Notes under the pieces: generated by a model | Database searches by the model: none | The model's input: only the letters and a program-made list of their open reading frames with translations | What the model was told of the DNA's origin: nothing | Assembly: GCA_027922465.2 (NCBI GenBank) | Contig: BQMF02000496.1 | Span: 62,001 to 126,000, forward strand | DNA: 64,000 bases | From: Turritopsis dohrnii | Lineage: Eukaryota; Cnidaria; Hydrozoa; Anthoathecata; Oceaniidae | Direction of reading: 5' to 3' | Position numbers and translations under genes: made by a program | Shown here: positions 48,283 through 61,400 of the stretch, piece after piece | Layout of the letters: each line of letters opens with the position of its first letter | How positions within the stretch are numbered: the first letter of the stretch is position 1

Positions 48283-49363
48283 TCGCTATATATTTAATCA
48301 CGTGGCGTATTCAGTATGTGGGAAGTACAGGTCCTTGTTACAGATTGAGATTTAATAAATATAAGACCTGCTTCAGAAAACACATACAGGATTTCACAGC
48401 ACCACAGGCTAGTTTCCATGAATACTTCGCTCAAGAAGATCATAATGACCTTTCTGATTGAGGGTGAGAAAAGTCCCATTCCGCATCAGTCGAAAACGCT
48501 ATAGTCGAACTTTTCCGAATAGTCCGAATTGGTCCGAATTGGTCCTAACTTAACCCTAATCCCCAACCTCAACCTCATCCTACTCGTAACCGCAGCCGTA
48601 ACCATAACTTTAATATAATATATACCGATACGGAATGTAATGTGAACTTTCACTCCGATGTACAGGAATTTCCCATCACCAGTATGTCATTAGTAAAACA
48701 ACAGTTGTTATTTATCATTGTGATATACCTAACAACATGTGGAGATAAACATGCAAAAGAATTTAGCTTAGTTTAGATTTAATTAATGATGCTTTCAATA
48801 GGTAGTTGGAGCTATTCATAATTAAATTCGTCTCATAAAAATAGACTTCTATCATGGGGAAACAGAAAATATAATCGACAACCAATGAGTATGCTTATAT
48901 TTGAAGAATCTTTTGTTTGGGAAAAGGAGTTGTCGAAACGGCTATTATAAAGCTGTACGTTGGCAGAGTACAAAATATGTCCTTTTGTGGTATCAAATTC
49001 AACTCCACCCTGATTTAAGTAAGGATAAAATGTTTATCTCAGTATCAGGCTGATGGTAATCATATACTCATTATACTTATTTAGTGAAATGATTAGTTTT
49101 TTCTGACGCTTATCAATGTACACAAAATTGGCAACTTTAGGGAAATATGTAGCCGCAATTTTGTGAATCTTCGTGTTAATGATGACACGGGCCTGATGAA
49201 TTTCATGTCTCAATACTATTGATTTGTTTTATTTCTTCTGGTCAAAAATAATGCTCAATACTTTCGTAGAGCTATTTATATGTAAGTTTGTAAGTAAAGG
49301 AAGTGTATATAGTATTGAGACATATATACGCATAAGAAAAAACAACGGTTGTTTTGTTTGAAC
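48283..49363. other. Spacer with a partial third copy of repeat R
   Basis: 48950-49185 repeats the 3' part of R (CTTTTGTGGTATCAAATTC, CTCAGTATCAGGCTGATGG). The stretch 48490-48620 is a C/T-rich run of CCTAA, CCGAATTGGTC and similar phrases. No gene. Confidence 0.5.
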
Positions 49364-49367
49364 TTAA

Positions 49368-50476
49368 AGAGGCATTGTACGGCTGAAATCAACAAAAATA
49401 GGGCTGTCGAAAAAACGGTCGTTGTAATCTTGATGTCCCATATCTAATCTTTATGAAACAATCGTATCTGTATTTGGGTTATCGTGGAAAGCCAAACAAG
49501 AAACGATGTCGAACAAGATGAGCAAGTATAAATATAAAAATTGCTGTTTTTGTAATCAATTTTTTCACTTATGTTATCAAGTTAAAAAAAAATAAAAGCA
49601 CCAAAAGACTATGAATTTATATAAGAAATTAATTTCGTGGTTCTGATGCGAAAGCCATGTATCATTTTGAAGATATATGTGGATAACATTTACATACTTT
49701 TTTCTCTATCACTTGACAATTATGTTTCTCAAACGATATGGGTTTATACATGACATTTGAATACGAATAAGTTCTGTTTTATGACCTTTTCGATGTGAAA
49801 TATCATTCGTCTGTATCAAAATGTAAATTTTAGATCACGATTCAACGATAGACTCTTATTTTTTTGACAGAAATATTAAATATATAACAACTCCCTTCTT
49901 TTTCTTCCCACGTTTACATTCTTCTCCAAATTTTACTTCCCTTGTCTTGCAGGGGCAACCAGATCTTTTACCATCTTTTCTGCTCCAAGTCGAGTTACAT
50001 ATACAATGCTGAAAATGCACGAGTGAGTAAATGTAATCAAATTTAAGTTTCGTTGAGAACAAACAACGAAGAAAAAGTTTTGTATTGATTGGAAAGGCAA
50101 TGAAATCAAATCACTTTAAATTAGGTTCCACAACATTCTCTTATAATGATAAAAGTAATCTTACTTGAGTTAAGACAGCTGACATGTTTCTTCACACACA
50201 ACGATGACTTATGAAGAAGTTCTGCCATATTATTTTGTAATTCATGAGAAAATTCAGTAATTACTTCTAACACGTATTGTAGAAGAATGAATTCTTTCAC
50301 CAACATATTGTTTAAAAGGTGTCAAAACTATGTTTCAGGTTGATTTCCCGAAATAAAGAAGATCTCTGTTCTTCTCCGACAGAGAAAACTTGATTATTTG
50401 CCGCCATATTTGTTTATATTTTTCATGTTCGATCACGTGACGATAATATTTACAATTTTAGCCGTACAATGCCTCT
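49368..50476. mobile_element. Kolobok-like element (TTAA), 1109 bp
   Basis: Inverted ends AGAGGCATTGTACGGCT and AGCCGTACAATGCCTCT between TTAA duplications (49364-49367, 50477-50480). The minus-strand frames 49856-50062 and 50121-50306 show no transposase features. A related solo end lies at 34.75 kb. Confidence 0.75.
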
Positions 50477-50480
50477 TTAA

Positions 50481-51935
50481 AGTTTCATGCCTGTATCACA
50501 GACAATCTTCAGCAAACTAAACCGTTAGATAAAAAAACTTCAATACACTTCCTTTACTTACAAACCATTCAAATTTGATATTTTAACAAAAGGACTCATT
50601 ATTATAGCTACTGATTTTGTGAGTCGGAAATTGCTGAAATTCTGATGAGATCTTATTATCTTTCAATATATCCTAAGCATATCGATATGATCTGAAGGTA
50701 TTTGCAGGTATTTGCAGAGTTCATTTTACCAAGGATAGAATTGAGCAGTGAACATACTGATATGGGCCTCCACCAGGACTTTATACCTCAGATTTTAATG
50801 CAGAGAACTTGCACATACTACACTGATAGGTGATTGTGGATTTAACTAATTTTTGGCACTCTTTCATTACATTCACAATTTCATACAGCATTCTGCTGCA
50901 TACATTTTCTGTAAGTGTTAATATCACATTAGCCCTTTTTACAGTGCGGAGATCTGAACGACTACCAATTATCACACTTGTATTACATATCCACCGTCTT
51001 ATCAAGTGAGCTCAACACCCGCCTTTGCTTAGACTGAAAATCTAAAGAACACTCGCATATTCTAAAGTATCAGCTCGAATTATCCATGAAAAACACAGCA
51101 TAGCGTACCCAATATAACATGCTGTAACTGACAATTATGAACCCAGTGCTCAATTAAGAACTCATTATTAACATTATTAACAAAATATCTTCTCTGTAGA
51201 TTAAGATTAAATCTTCGAACACAAATAGGATAAAAAATTAGTTGACACGAGCGCTGAAACCGTAGGTTTCTTACAATTTAATTGCAAAGAAATATTTGAA
51301 AAGAAGTGAATAGCCTTTCAATTTGAGTTTCGTTTCCTTCTTTCTTTATATCCTATCCTAGCTTCAAGAAATATTGAAAAGTTTTTATCAGCGTGATATA
51401 AATTTTTCGGGAGTAAAAGAAAATCGATGTTAATCGCAGAACATAAAATTTAATTCATATCTAAATGTATTTACACTACATAACCTGAAGCTAACTTCAA
51501 GCACAAAATATGAACGAAGCGTGGACTTATTCCTGTGGACTTATTTCCACAAGCGCTTTAGATTTGCTTAAATTTGTTTGTGAAGATATGGGAAAGGGAT
51601 TCTGCAACGGACTAATGAAAATCATAATTCCGTTTTCTGAAAAGGTTATTTGAGAAGTTTCAAACCTGTTAGAACGTTTTAGCAATTTTAGATAATAGTG
51701 GATATGACATCCGAACGAAAAATGGTTTGGTTTGAACCAGATCTATCAACTTAAGTCTTCACATTTTAATAAAAATTACTTCAATACAAGCTTATCTTTG
51801 GATTAGTATTAAGAGTACGATTAAAACAATTCTTTTAAAATCTGGTAAAGATGGCATTTGTCTAACAGTGAAAAGTGAGCAGGTTTCTTATCTTTTTCCT
51901 TACCATCCCAAGAATACATTGAATTGGCATACATG
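50481..51935. other. Intergenic, no gene seen
   Basis: AT-rich. The 50781-51005 frame has no motif. Confidence 0.4.
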
Positions 51936-54513
51936 TCTTTTATATATTTCCCCATAGGGCGAAATATATGTTAAAATCGGCATTTTCCTTCTCCTTCTTC
52001 TTCTTCTCCGTTCACTTTTATAGTCGCGGTTCAGTATTGAATTTTCCCCTACCGATAGTAGATAAGAATAGAGGCTAGTGTAGCGTGAAGTAGTACGCCA
52101 TTTTTTTCAGTCAGTTGGACTTTGGAATACTTTGCTTTTTTCTGCAAACTTTTATATTGATTCAATAGATGAAACGTTAAATGATGGAATAAATCGTTTT
52201 ATTTCATAAAAAAGGTTTGTAAAAACTTTTGAATGAACGTGTAAAAAACAGAAAAACATTGATATCGATGATGTTTTGTTTTTGTTGAAGACAATAATAA
52301 AATGTGTTATGATGATTGCTGATTAAATGCTTGGAACAACAAACCATTGAACCTATGATTTCAGTGCAAAGGTGAAAATTCATTATCAATAGCCAGGCTG
52401 AAGATCTATTTAGTATGATCCTGATATAATGTAGCCCAACTGAACTGAAAGCACGATGATATACAGACAGCCGTATAAAGAAAACCCTTTTCATGTGGAG
52501 AACAACCAGTTCAACCAGTTAATTTAAGAAGTACATACAAAAACAGCAAGTAAATATGTGATGTCGTATATGCAAGAAGAAGTTCAGAAAACCAATTACG
52601 TATATATAATGTTTTAATACACAGAGAAGATTGAGACAAATCTTGAAATTGAAAGAATGCTGGTCAAGTGTTCTTCCCTGGATAGTTGTTTAATTCAACA
52701 ACAGAAACGAAGTCTATGGTCATGCATCAGTATACATTTGATGCTGTATATCATATTTTATTTTGCAAAATTAAGACTGTCAATTTTCCTTTTATGAACA
52801 ACGAACATCAAAGCACAATCCAACATGAGAGTCTGTAAATTAAATCAAGCCAGAACACGACCTTCTGCTTTCAGCTATGTAGTGATTTGGTTATGAATGT
52901 GTATTTTCACTACCAAAATCTGTTTTTGTTTTTCAGTTTGGGATTTAGGTCATTTTTATCACATAACACAATGAGTGTAAACATAATTTTTTTGAACAGA
53001 GATGTCTATTCTGATACCTTAAGGGAAGAATATGTTTGCAGAAGAAATTTGTATGGAACTTTTTTTTGTGAAATTTATTTTTGTGGATTTCGCTCAAATC
53101 CACAAAAATAAATTCCGCAACAATGAATTATTGGTCATCCGCAAAAATAAATTCTGCAAAATCTCGAAATGTTTCATCCTTAAAGAATTGATCTTTCACT
53201 TTGGTTTGCATATAACTGAACCCTAAACTAGCATCTCGTCTTTACAAAACGTTTGGAAAATGAAAAAGGAAATAAGTCGATGTTATTTAACATTTAAGGA
53301 CTCATTTATTATTATTCTTACAACCAGCATCTGCACTTGTGACAGGTTTTGTGCTTCGTACTGTTGCTTTTACTTTGAGAAACAATGTCTGCGGTGGTAT
53401 CACAGTTCTTATTGTTATTTTCACTTTTCGCTTATGGGAAGTAGACCCAGACTGAGTCATATTCTCAGTTGCTGACGTTACATTGATCTCTTCAGAACAA
53501 AGATAAGACCCAGCCACATTATCTGTTTGTTGTATATAGTTTAATATTCTTTTTGATATTTTGACTGCTGAAAAATAGATGTTATTCCATAGATCTGCTC
53601 TTTCCATTCAACAAAGTTTGTATATATATATACACCCAGGCACTAAATTGGGTGTTTCCTTACTTTCGATTTTATCAAATTTTCTTGCATCCGCAAAAAA
53701 TTAATTCTACAAAATCTCCTTTGGAGTTGTCATCCGCAAAAATTTCTTCCGCAAAATAACGCATTTTTGGGTCTTTTATCCGCAAAAATATATTCCACAA
53801 AAATTTCTTCTGCAAATAATATCTTCCCTTTAGGTATATACTTGAATTTGGTTTTATAAGTTGTCATTTTAAGCCCATCTTTTTTAAAAAAACAACTCTT
53901 CTGTCCTAATTTGAAATGGTATACATAATATTTTGTTAGTAGAGGTTGTGATTGCTTATGATAGTTATTTGCTTGTCTATCCCAAAGTATTATATTGTAG
54001 CTATTGAAATTAGGTTTAACAATTTTCTTTTCTTCTTTTGTACAGTACACCTGTATACAAATTTGATTGCATGATGTTGTAAGATAGTTTTATCCGAGTT
54101 TCAAAAAGCAAGTGTCTGTTGAATTTCATTGTTTACCATTTTACACAGTTGATATGCAGTTGTTTAAGGGGAAATATTAGTCACATTAGGTTTTATAACT
54201 TTTAGCTAAGTGTCCATATATAGTAACTTCTAACTTTTTAACTCATCAGCAAAAATTATAAGACAAACCTTATCATTTGACCAACCATGACATCTTCATT
54301 TCATAATAAGTTCAAAATAAGTTTTCTTGTGGTATTAAATTCAGTTCCACCGTGATTAGTAAGGACAGCATTTTTATCTGAGTATCAGGTTGATGGTAGT
54401 TTTACTGTAATTACTTTATCACACATTTTTCTCATGGTTATCAATGTACACACAATTATTGACAAAAATTTCGCAACTTTGGGGAAATATATAGTCGCAT
54501 TTTTGCGAATCTT
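51936..54513 (+). repeat. Dispersed long repeat R, copy 2, split by an insertion
   Basis: Same order of landmarks as copy 1. Sequence between about 53015 and 53836 is absent from copy 1, where the corresponding point reads straight through, giving an empty-site comparison for the inserted TIR element. Confidence 0.7.
53017..53834. mobile_element. TIR element with TTTTGCGGA motifs, copy 2
   Basis: 818 bp between TA dinucleotides. Ends are CCTTAAGGGAAGAATATG and its imperfect mirror, with ATTTGTGGAA and CCGCAAAAATAAATTC motifs clustered near both ends. It holds a 101-codon minus-strand frame (53302-53607) with a basic, Ser/Thr-rich product (SHKRKVKITIRTVIPP) that I do not recognise. The 464-bp copy at 1.4 kb lacks this centre. 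Confidence 0.7.
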
Positions 54514-54964
54514 GTTTTTTATTAGAACACCTTAATTTTGGCTGAACCTGGATGTGCTTATTTTTTCAGTAAATTTGAGCCTCAGATGTTCTTATTGACG
54601 TTCTTAATACGAAATCAAATATCTGAAGAAAAAAATTGCGCCTTTATAATAGATTCGATATTTTAACACACGTATCGGAAAATACAAGGTGCTTTTCAGC
54701 GACGAAGATGAGGACTTCGTCGGAGTAGAAGAGTTTGATGGTGTAGAAGTGGTGTTGCTGTAGGAACTTTAAAACCTTTTGTACGCATTTTTCCGATTAC
54801 TTTAAAAACGTAAAAATATTTTATCTTTTAAATGATTTATGTCTCAATTCCATGTACTAATTTTTTAGCTTCGAGTCTGGGCATGTTCTTACGATGTTCT
54901 TAATTTTTTGCCGAATTTCAGCCTAAATGTTCTTATAAACTGGGTTCTAATAAAAAAAAACGTG
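54512..54964. mobile_element. TA-flanked MITE (pogo/mariner-like), copy 2
   Basis: Opposite in orientation to the 11.8-kb copy and similar over the full 440 bp. The right end is AAAAACGTG-TA; the left end is eroded. It is inserted at the 3' edge of repeat R copy 2. On the + strand it encodes LFSDEDEDFVGVEEFDGV before a stop, an acidic transposase-like tail. Confidence 0.7.
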
Positions 54965-55099
54965 TATGTAGCAATACAAATGTGGGCAATACAACTTTCT
55001 TAGAATTTCACAATCAAAATTCATGATGCGTAGCCTGTCGTGAAAAGATTCTCACAATGTGGTCTTCTTATTGCTTTATTTTTAATACAGATCAAAATT

Positions 55100-55634
55100 A
55101 AAACACAGCATTTAAGAAGGGACATTACTGAAAGCGAGAACCATTTCACGACATCTTCATCGAGATACAAGTAAAAGAGCAGTCACAAATCAGGTAAATT
55201 TTTTAACTATTAATGACCTCATAAGAAAAACCCAGCCGACACAAGACATTTTCAAAACGTCTTCAATTCATCTTAAACGCGTTTTCTTAGGACTTATCTT
55301 AAGAATGAGCATTTAAAACGTCCATGATAAGTCTTCAGAAAACACCTTATTATCGTTTTCACAATGTCGTCGAATTCATGCAAAAAAAGGGACTTGATAA
55401 GACGTTTTTAATTTCGATTTCGCGGGTGACGGGGAGAGGCCGAGGGTAAATATTAATAATTTATTCGTAACAATTGATATAAAAGCTTCAAACGTGTCAG
55501 TCTTTTTTTAATTTCACAGGGTAGAACCATAGATTGAAACTAAGATATATTTGTTCAAGTTATAAAACAGATATTGAGTTCAGAAACTGTAACAATGATT
55601 GTAAAACATGATATACATTGTTCACTTTTTGCAG
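55100..55634 (+). promoter_or_regulatory. 5' UTR exon and intron of claudin-like gene D
   Basis: The untranslated exon ends GTCACAAATCAG-GTAAATT (donor at 55194). The acceptor CACTTTTTGCAG ends at 55634, 12 bp before the ATG. The exon end is identical over about 17 bases to that of the truncated gene at 61.5 kb, showing recent duplication. No clear TATA box. Confidence 0.6.
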
Positions 55635-55646
55635 GGAAAATCAAAG

Positions 55647-56120
55647 ATGGTAAAGGTGATGCAAATACTGTTGTTGGTTGGAAGTATTGGTGCGTTTATA
55701 TTCCTTGCAGCAAGCTGTGGTGGTGACCATTGGGTGAAAATGGAAGCCAATGGTCAGAAACTTTTGAATAGAGGTTTATGGAAGGGTTGTGTTTTATCAC
55801 TCTGCATAACCATCGATGATCCTCCAGATTGGTTGAAAGCATGTAGAGCATTTGCCATACTGTCAGTACTAGCAGCCGTTGGGGGAATTGTCTTTGCTAT
55901 TTTGTCATTGACAGTTTCACAGATGAAAGGTTTTTTTGCATCAATATTTCTGTTTGGTGCTGCTGTCTGTATGATAATAGCGCTTGGTATATACACAGAC
56001 GAGATAATTGCTATCGGCCTCAATGACTTAGATTTTGGTTGGTCATACGCACTAGGATGGGTTGGTGTGCTAGGTGCAGGTGCTGCTGGCGTAATAGGAT
56101 TTTTAGCTGAAAAATGTTGA
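55647..56120 (+). CDS. Claudin-like four-pass membrane protein D
   Basis: 157 residues from the ATG that follows the splice acceptor; the longer frame upstream runs into the intron and is not used. N-terminal TM is MQILLLVGSIGAFIFLAASC, the first loop CGGDHW ... RGLWKGCVLSLC with the claudin signature, and TM2 begins at CRAFAILSVLAAV. TM3 (IFLFGAAVCMIIALGIY) and TM4 (YALGWVGVLGAGAAGVIGFL) follow, then a four-residue tail. Intact. It is nearly identical at the start to the truncated copy at 61.6 kb and closer to A than to B. The role in cell junctions or epithelial barriers is inferred from the family. Confidence 0.8.
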   Translation: MVKVMQILLLVGSIGAFIFLAASCGGDHWVKMEANGQKLLNRGLWKGCVLSLCITIDDPPDWLKACRAFAILSVLAAVGGIVFAILSLTVSQMKGFFASIFLFGAAVCMIIALGIYTDEIIAIGLNDLDFGWSYALGWVGVLGAGAAGVIGFLAEKC

Positions 56121-57005
56121 AACATTTTCCATGGAAATGACGCAGAAACATCAAATATCAAGATTAAAACATTCTCACTATGAATTTACATTGTATTTTG
56201 TTTACAGCAAGAATGCATTATGTTCTTTTCCTTAAACTACTTTCGACTTTTCGTGGATTCTCGAAATTGATCAGGTTAACTTCCCTTTTGCCATTTGAAC
56301 AATTATCCCAATCTACTTGCGCGACCTCTTGAAACATTCAGTGAGAAAATCAGATTGAAGTTCATTGGTTTAACTTTATTTATACTGATTTCCTTGCCTC
56401 ATTTTCATTTATGGAACAATGATGATTATTTTAATTACTCGTGAAATATGAACCGACAACTTCAAATCAAAAACGTGAATAATTAACATGTTTGCCTATC
56501 GAAGCCAATGTGCTTCTTCTTCCCGAACACGTTTTGATGTCAGCAACATCGAATTGATCGAAATAATATCTAAATAAGGAAATGTAATGACTAAATAAGG
56601 AAATACAATTACTAATTAAGCTTAGGTAATTAAGGTCTTTAGAAACGCTATCCTTTTAAAAACGTTGTAATCGAATTCGTTGTTTTTGTTTTCATTATTG
56701 TTATGATGAAAAACACATACTGAGTTATCGCCATAAAGAGCAAGAAGATAGTTTACTTTCGCATGGTCAGCGATTATTAATAATTTACCACCCTCTGTCT
56801 TTATTATTTCTTACCTTTCACTTACGTAGGAATGAACATTTATTGTTCATAACATAGGCTTGTCGTAAGAATTATGCTAACTATGCAAATTAATAAGCAT
56901 CCTCAATGAAATTATGAAACATCAATTATGAAACTCTTCCTCTCTCATTCTGAACAGTCAACTTTTCCAGAGAACACTGCCTGTGTTCATTCAAATATAC
57001 GGAAA
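56121..57005. other. 3' flank of claudin-like gene D
   Basis: AT-rich with no gene seen. Confidence 0.45.
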
Positions 57006-57007
57006 TA

Positions 57008-58332
57008 CCGGGTGGTCCAAAAAAAACGAGTCCAAAATTGGTTTTTCGATTATCAAAGTTCAGAAAATGATTATCGTTCATGCTTTTGTATTTGAGCTAT
57101 CTTATCATTGTCCGGAAATTCTGCAAGGTTTGGGAACAATAGAATAGCGTAAGAAGGATAGATAGGGATTTTAATAAGTCTTGTAGATTTTGGCTTGTTT
57201 AAAAATGTTCAAAAATTGACGTCAAAAAAAGTTATTCACTCGCTTCTTAATAAAGACGAAATCTCTATCTAGCAATAAACTCGATACCAATGCGTGACAG
57301 TAACAGACTGTAATATATAACTTTTCTAACTCAACCAAATAACATTTTATTGCTTTGTCCATCTTTTCCATTAACACTCGTTAAACAAGGAACGAATTCT
57401 TTAAACGCTTTACCATCACTTTTTTAGATTGTCTGTTGGTGTTATGGAACAATCGATTGTCAGGAATATCACCTTTTTGGTTTTTACCGGCTATTACATG
57501 ACTATTTTAGTGGTTTATTGGAACTTCTAATATGAAGTCTTTTTCATCTTGAAAGACGCATTTTTCAATACTTCTTTTATTGGAAAATCTCTCCGCCAAT
57601 GAACCAGATCTTTCTGTTCGCCGCTTTTTTGTTCCTTCGCTCATTCGGAGGGTCTTTACTTTACTGCTTCCTTCCATTGTTTCTTGTCATTCTCACGACT
57701 GAAGACTTTTTACACCAGTATGTCTATCAAGTTCCCTGGGTGACACGAGGGTTCTGGGTGATTCCTCTAGTGAGCAGATAAATTCTTTAACAATCTCTTC
57801 GTTTTCCGGTGTGATTTCAGATCTTGACCATCCTGAACCTGATTTTCTATTCGTCGTTCCAGTCTCTTTGATTTGTTTTATCAAGCTTTGAACAGACCCT
57901 TTATACTACTTTTTTGGATGTTCCTTACATATATGGTAAGCCAACCAACCTTTTTCAACATAGTCCTTTTAAATAACTGCTTTATCATCAACAGGGAAAA
58001 CCATCTTTTCATAATGAAACAATACTGATTAAAGGCAAAAGATTAGGGGAGTTGGGTAAACTTGGTATAACGTAATGCAATGGTATAATGATATCGTCAG
58101 AGTACAAAAAAAGTTTCGTAATTTTGACGTCAATTTTTAAACAACTCTAAAATGATAGGACCATACTTCTAACCCAATAACTGAAAATTGGTTAATCAGA
58201 GCTTTTTCAAACTTTTACAACCTTAAGAAATTATAGGAAATATTCAACATGTAAAAAATTGTGAAGAATGGACATAAAGTTTTTGAGATAATAAAAATCC
58301 AATTTTGGACTCGTTTTTTTTGGACCACCCGG
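57008..58332 (-). mobile_element. Mariner-type element, dead
   Basis: 1325 bp with inverted ends CCGGGTGGTCCAAAAAAAAC and GTTTTTTTTGGACCACCCGG, a TA duplication on both sides, and subterminal CCAAAATTGG-type sequence. It contains a decayed minus-strand transposase. Confidence 0.8.
57400..57884 (-). pseudogene. Mariner-type transposase, decayed
   Basis: The N-terminal helix-turn-helix part is readable at 57884-57693: IKQIKETGTTNRKSGSG, TPENEEIVKEF and VSPRELDRHTGV. After further frame breaks the catalytic domain start reads VFQDEKDFILEVPIN near 57535-57580, with the first catalytic Asp, followed by a stop. The second and third acids are not seen; stops and shifts are several, so it is inactive. 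Confidence 0.75.
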
Positions 58333-58334
58333 TA

Positions 58335-61300
58335 TAGCGGGAAATTCAGCGGGAATTCCCATTTTCCCAAGGGAACAAGAGTCATTTCAGATCTGATCGT
58401 TTACATTTATGTCAGAATCAATAACAACATCCTCTGCAGCGTCACCCACCTTTATTTTGCTGATCATGCGAAAGTAAAGATATTTTCGTCAATAGATTAA
58501 TTCTAATTGTGATAACTAATGCAGGATCAATAAGAAAAGCTATGAGCTCAAGTCACACTTAGTAGATAACGGGATTTGAGTTATGGTTTCTGCTACGGGA
58601 ACAATAGACTTCCGTGTAAAGTGTGAAATTTTAGATTGAAATTTGCGTAAGATCACCAAGATTACAACACGTATGGAACAAATAAAACTACGTTGATGGT
58701 ACTCTGTTCGTGATTCTATGGTTTTTCAAACAAGAAAGTTCAAAATAGTGTTTAAACTTCCTTGTTTCGAATTCCAAGTGTATTCTAATCATAGACATTA
58801 TTACTGAGTAATCAGTCAACTTAAAGATAAAGAATTATCACAGTGTCAACAGTTTCCTTATGAGATAATCTCCACGAGAGAGTCAGTCATTTTTTACTTA
58901 GTTTGAACGCGTTGTTAATAATAAAGAGCTGCTTGTTCCCAGACCATTTCTCAATTGTTCTATTTCTGCTGACATCTGCATAGTGTAAACCTCAGTTCTA
59001 CATGTAATAGTTCATTATCTTTAAAAAGACAACAATCATCCAATGACTTAGTGAATAAGAAATTTCTTGATATTCTTAATTGGTGTCTGGAAATTAATAT
59101 GATTTCCTGATTTATCAATGCTTTAACATGGAAAACTATAACAGGAACTTTCGAACAAAAAACATAAATTATCGCACAAGTTTTTGAAGTCCTTTGTGAA
59201 GGCGGAAAACATTTTTTTGGTTCCAGAAAGTAATTCTTAATCAATACTTTCCAGATGACGAAAACATATGAATAAATAATCTTTGAAAAAATAGTTCAGT
59301 GAACTTAAGACCTTGTCTATGTCTGTTCCAACAAAGAACTTGATATATGCGATGCGTTTTCACACTTCTAGCGTGTACAGTTAATGTTATCCACACTTGT
59401 TTCTATCCACAATTTGTAATGGAAAATGTCATACAATTTCGAAATTTATGAGCTTGGCAATAGATGTTTTAAGTAACCCAAACAGGTTAAATTTCGGAGT
59501 GGTTGTAAAAGATTTCGATTTCTAATATATGTACATTTATTTTATCAGTGGCGCCGTGTAGTTTTGAAGGAAGATGAGAAAAGGGTCTCTTGCGAGGAAT
59601 GATTTGACGTGCCTCACATGTTGTCCTACATCCTTCTTATTTTGTCCTTCATTAAATATTCTTTTATGTGAAATTTATTTATAAATTTATAAATTTTATT
59701 ATATGGTTTAGTATTATATAATATGAAAAAAAAGCTGTGAAATAGTATTTCCAATCAGTTATAAAACGAGAGAAGAATGACATGTTGACTACAAGTATTA
59801 CAAGTTACAAGCTAAGAACGTTATCACAGCGCAATGATCCATCCACTTATTGCTACGAATGACATGAGGTTATCGGAAGCAAAGTTATCCATGCATCTCT
59901 TTGCTATACAGATCTGTGAAAATCAATCCATATTTTTGGATTTTTGATATATTTTTAATTGCAGCGATTTTGAAGGAGGAAATATCCGAAATTAAGATGT
60001 ACACGAATCCCGCACAGACAGGAGAATTTCAGTCTGAGAAATAAAAGAATTTGTGCCGTTCTTGATCTGTCTATGAAGGTACGAACGAGTTTGAATGATT
60101 CTTTTAAATTACATAATAGAATATTACATTTTAAATTTATAAATAACAAAACAGCTTACTATCACATATGAAATGGACAAAAATCTTTTGTATAACATTT
60201 TATAACATATTTTAGCAAAAATACGAAGCTATTATCCTTTTCCACAAGACGCTGATTCCTACGAAACTCGTTATCTCAAACGATATGATATGTTTTACAA
60301 TGACAAGGAAGTGTAGGTTGTGTTTAATTAAAAATCATTAAAAGCATAAAAAAGGTAGCAATATACTTGCGTAGCAGAATTATACTGAACTGTATATAAT
60401 GATGTTATTTTCTTGGTAGAAAAACACTCATTTTTTCGAAAAGACGAAAAACTATCGATCCATTTTACTTTAGAAATGACGACGGCTTTTATTGCGCATT
60501 CGAATGTGTCATGGAAACATAATAAACAACAATTGTAATTTACGTAATATTTTTATGAAAGTGTTCATATGTCAGATTTAATTGACATTCTAGATGGATG
60601 AATGAAAATTGCAGTGGTACAGAAAACGTGATGAGATCTTTAAACGAAATTGGTTACTCACAATGCTTTTCACAATAAAGTATTTTCTAAACATTTCAAG
60701 TTGTTGACCATTTTATTTGCATTTCCTTTTCCTTACTCCTTCGCTTTATTAATGATGATGCTAATTAAGAAATCACTTGACTCGAAAAGTTGAAGGACAA
60801 TAAATTCTTTGTGAAAGTAGAGAATTAACTAGAAACGGTTAAATGGGATTATGAAGCAGATATAAATTAGTTTCTTGGGGTAGTATTATTATGCACAATT
60901 TGAAGAAGTTCTAATGGCTTTTGAAAAATCCCTTTCAGATTCAAAGCATCAGCCATCATTTGGGAGAGATTGAAAGATGTTCACAAAAACTACCGATTTA
61001 AAAAGACAAATGATGTCTAAAAAGTATAATTGGAAAAACGAAGATTACATTTTTCAAAACAATCATTACTTGTACGACTCCAGTTGCTAGTTTTAGCTTA
61101 GAAAAAAATAAAATGGAACTGAAATGGCCATACCGAAATGTGGTCCACATTCAATATGGTCTTAAGTATAAATTGACTATTTCCGCTGGCAGAAAACAAA
61201 TGGAAATCACATATTTCATCAGGTACGTAACGCTTCCACATTCGTTTTGAGTATCATTCTAATTGCCAAACTATGAATTGAAGTCATCGAATTGACGTAT

Positions 61301-61395
61301 GTAATGATAGGCAGTACAAACATGCTCATAAATTTCATAATCACATAATCACATAAAATTAGGAAGCGAAACTACCTGATGTAAATGAAAAGTGA
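58335..61395. other. Long gene-poor region
   Basis: No gene, RNA or complete repeat recognised in about 3 kb. CAGTGGCGCCGTG near 59549 resembles a hAT-type end without a partner. Frames at 58960-59244 and 59955-60149 are without motifs. Confidence 0.45.
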
Positions 61396-61400
61396 AGTAC

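Noticed and set aside
48490..48620. Telomere-like CCTAA phrases
   Set aside because: No regular 6-bp period; only scattered CCTAA and CCGAATTGG phrases.
46838..54513. The two R copies as LTRs of one retrotransposon
   Set aside because: They are diverged by many indels, lack TG/CA borders, and the 3.6 kb between them has no gag-pol, primer site or polypurine tract.
57599..57781. Hydrophobic + strand frame in the mariner element
   Set aside because: Antisense to the recognisable transposase, which explains the sequence.
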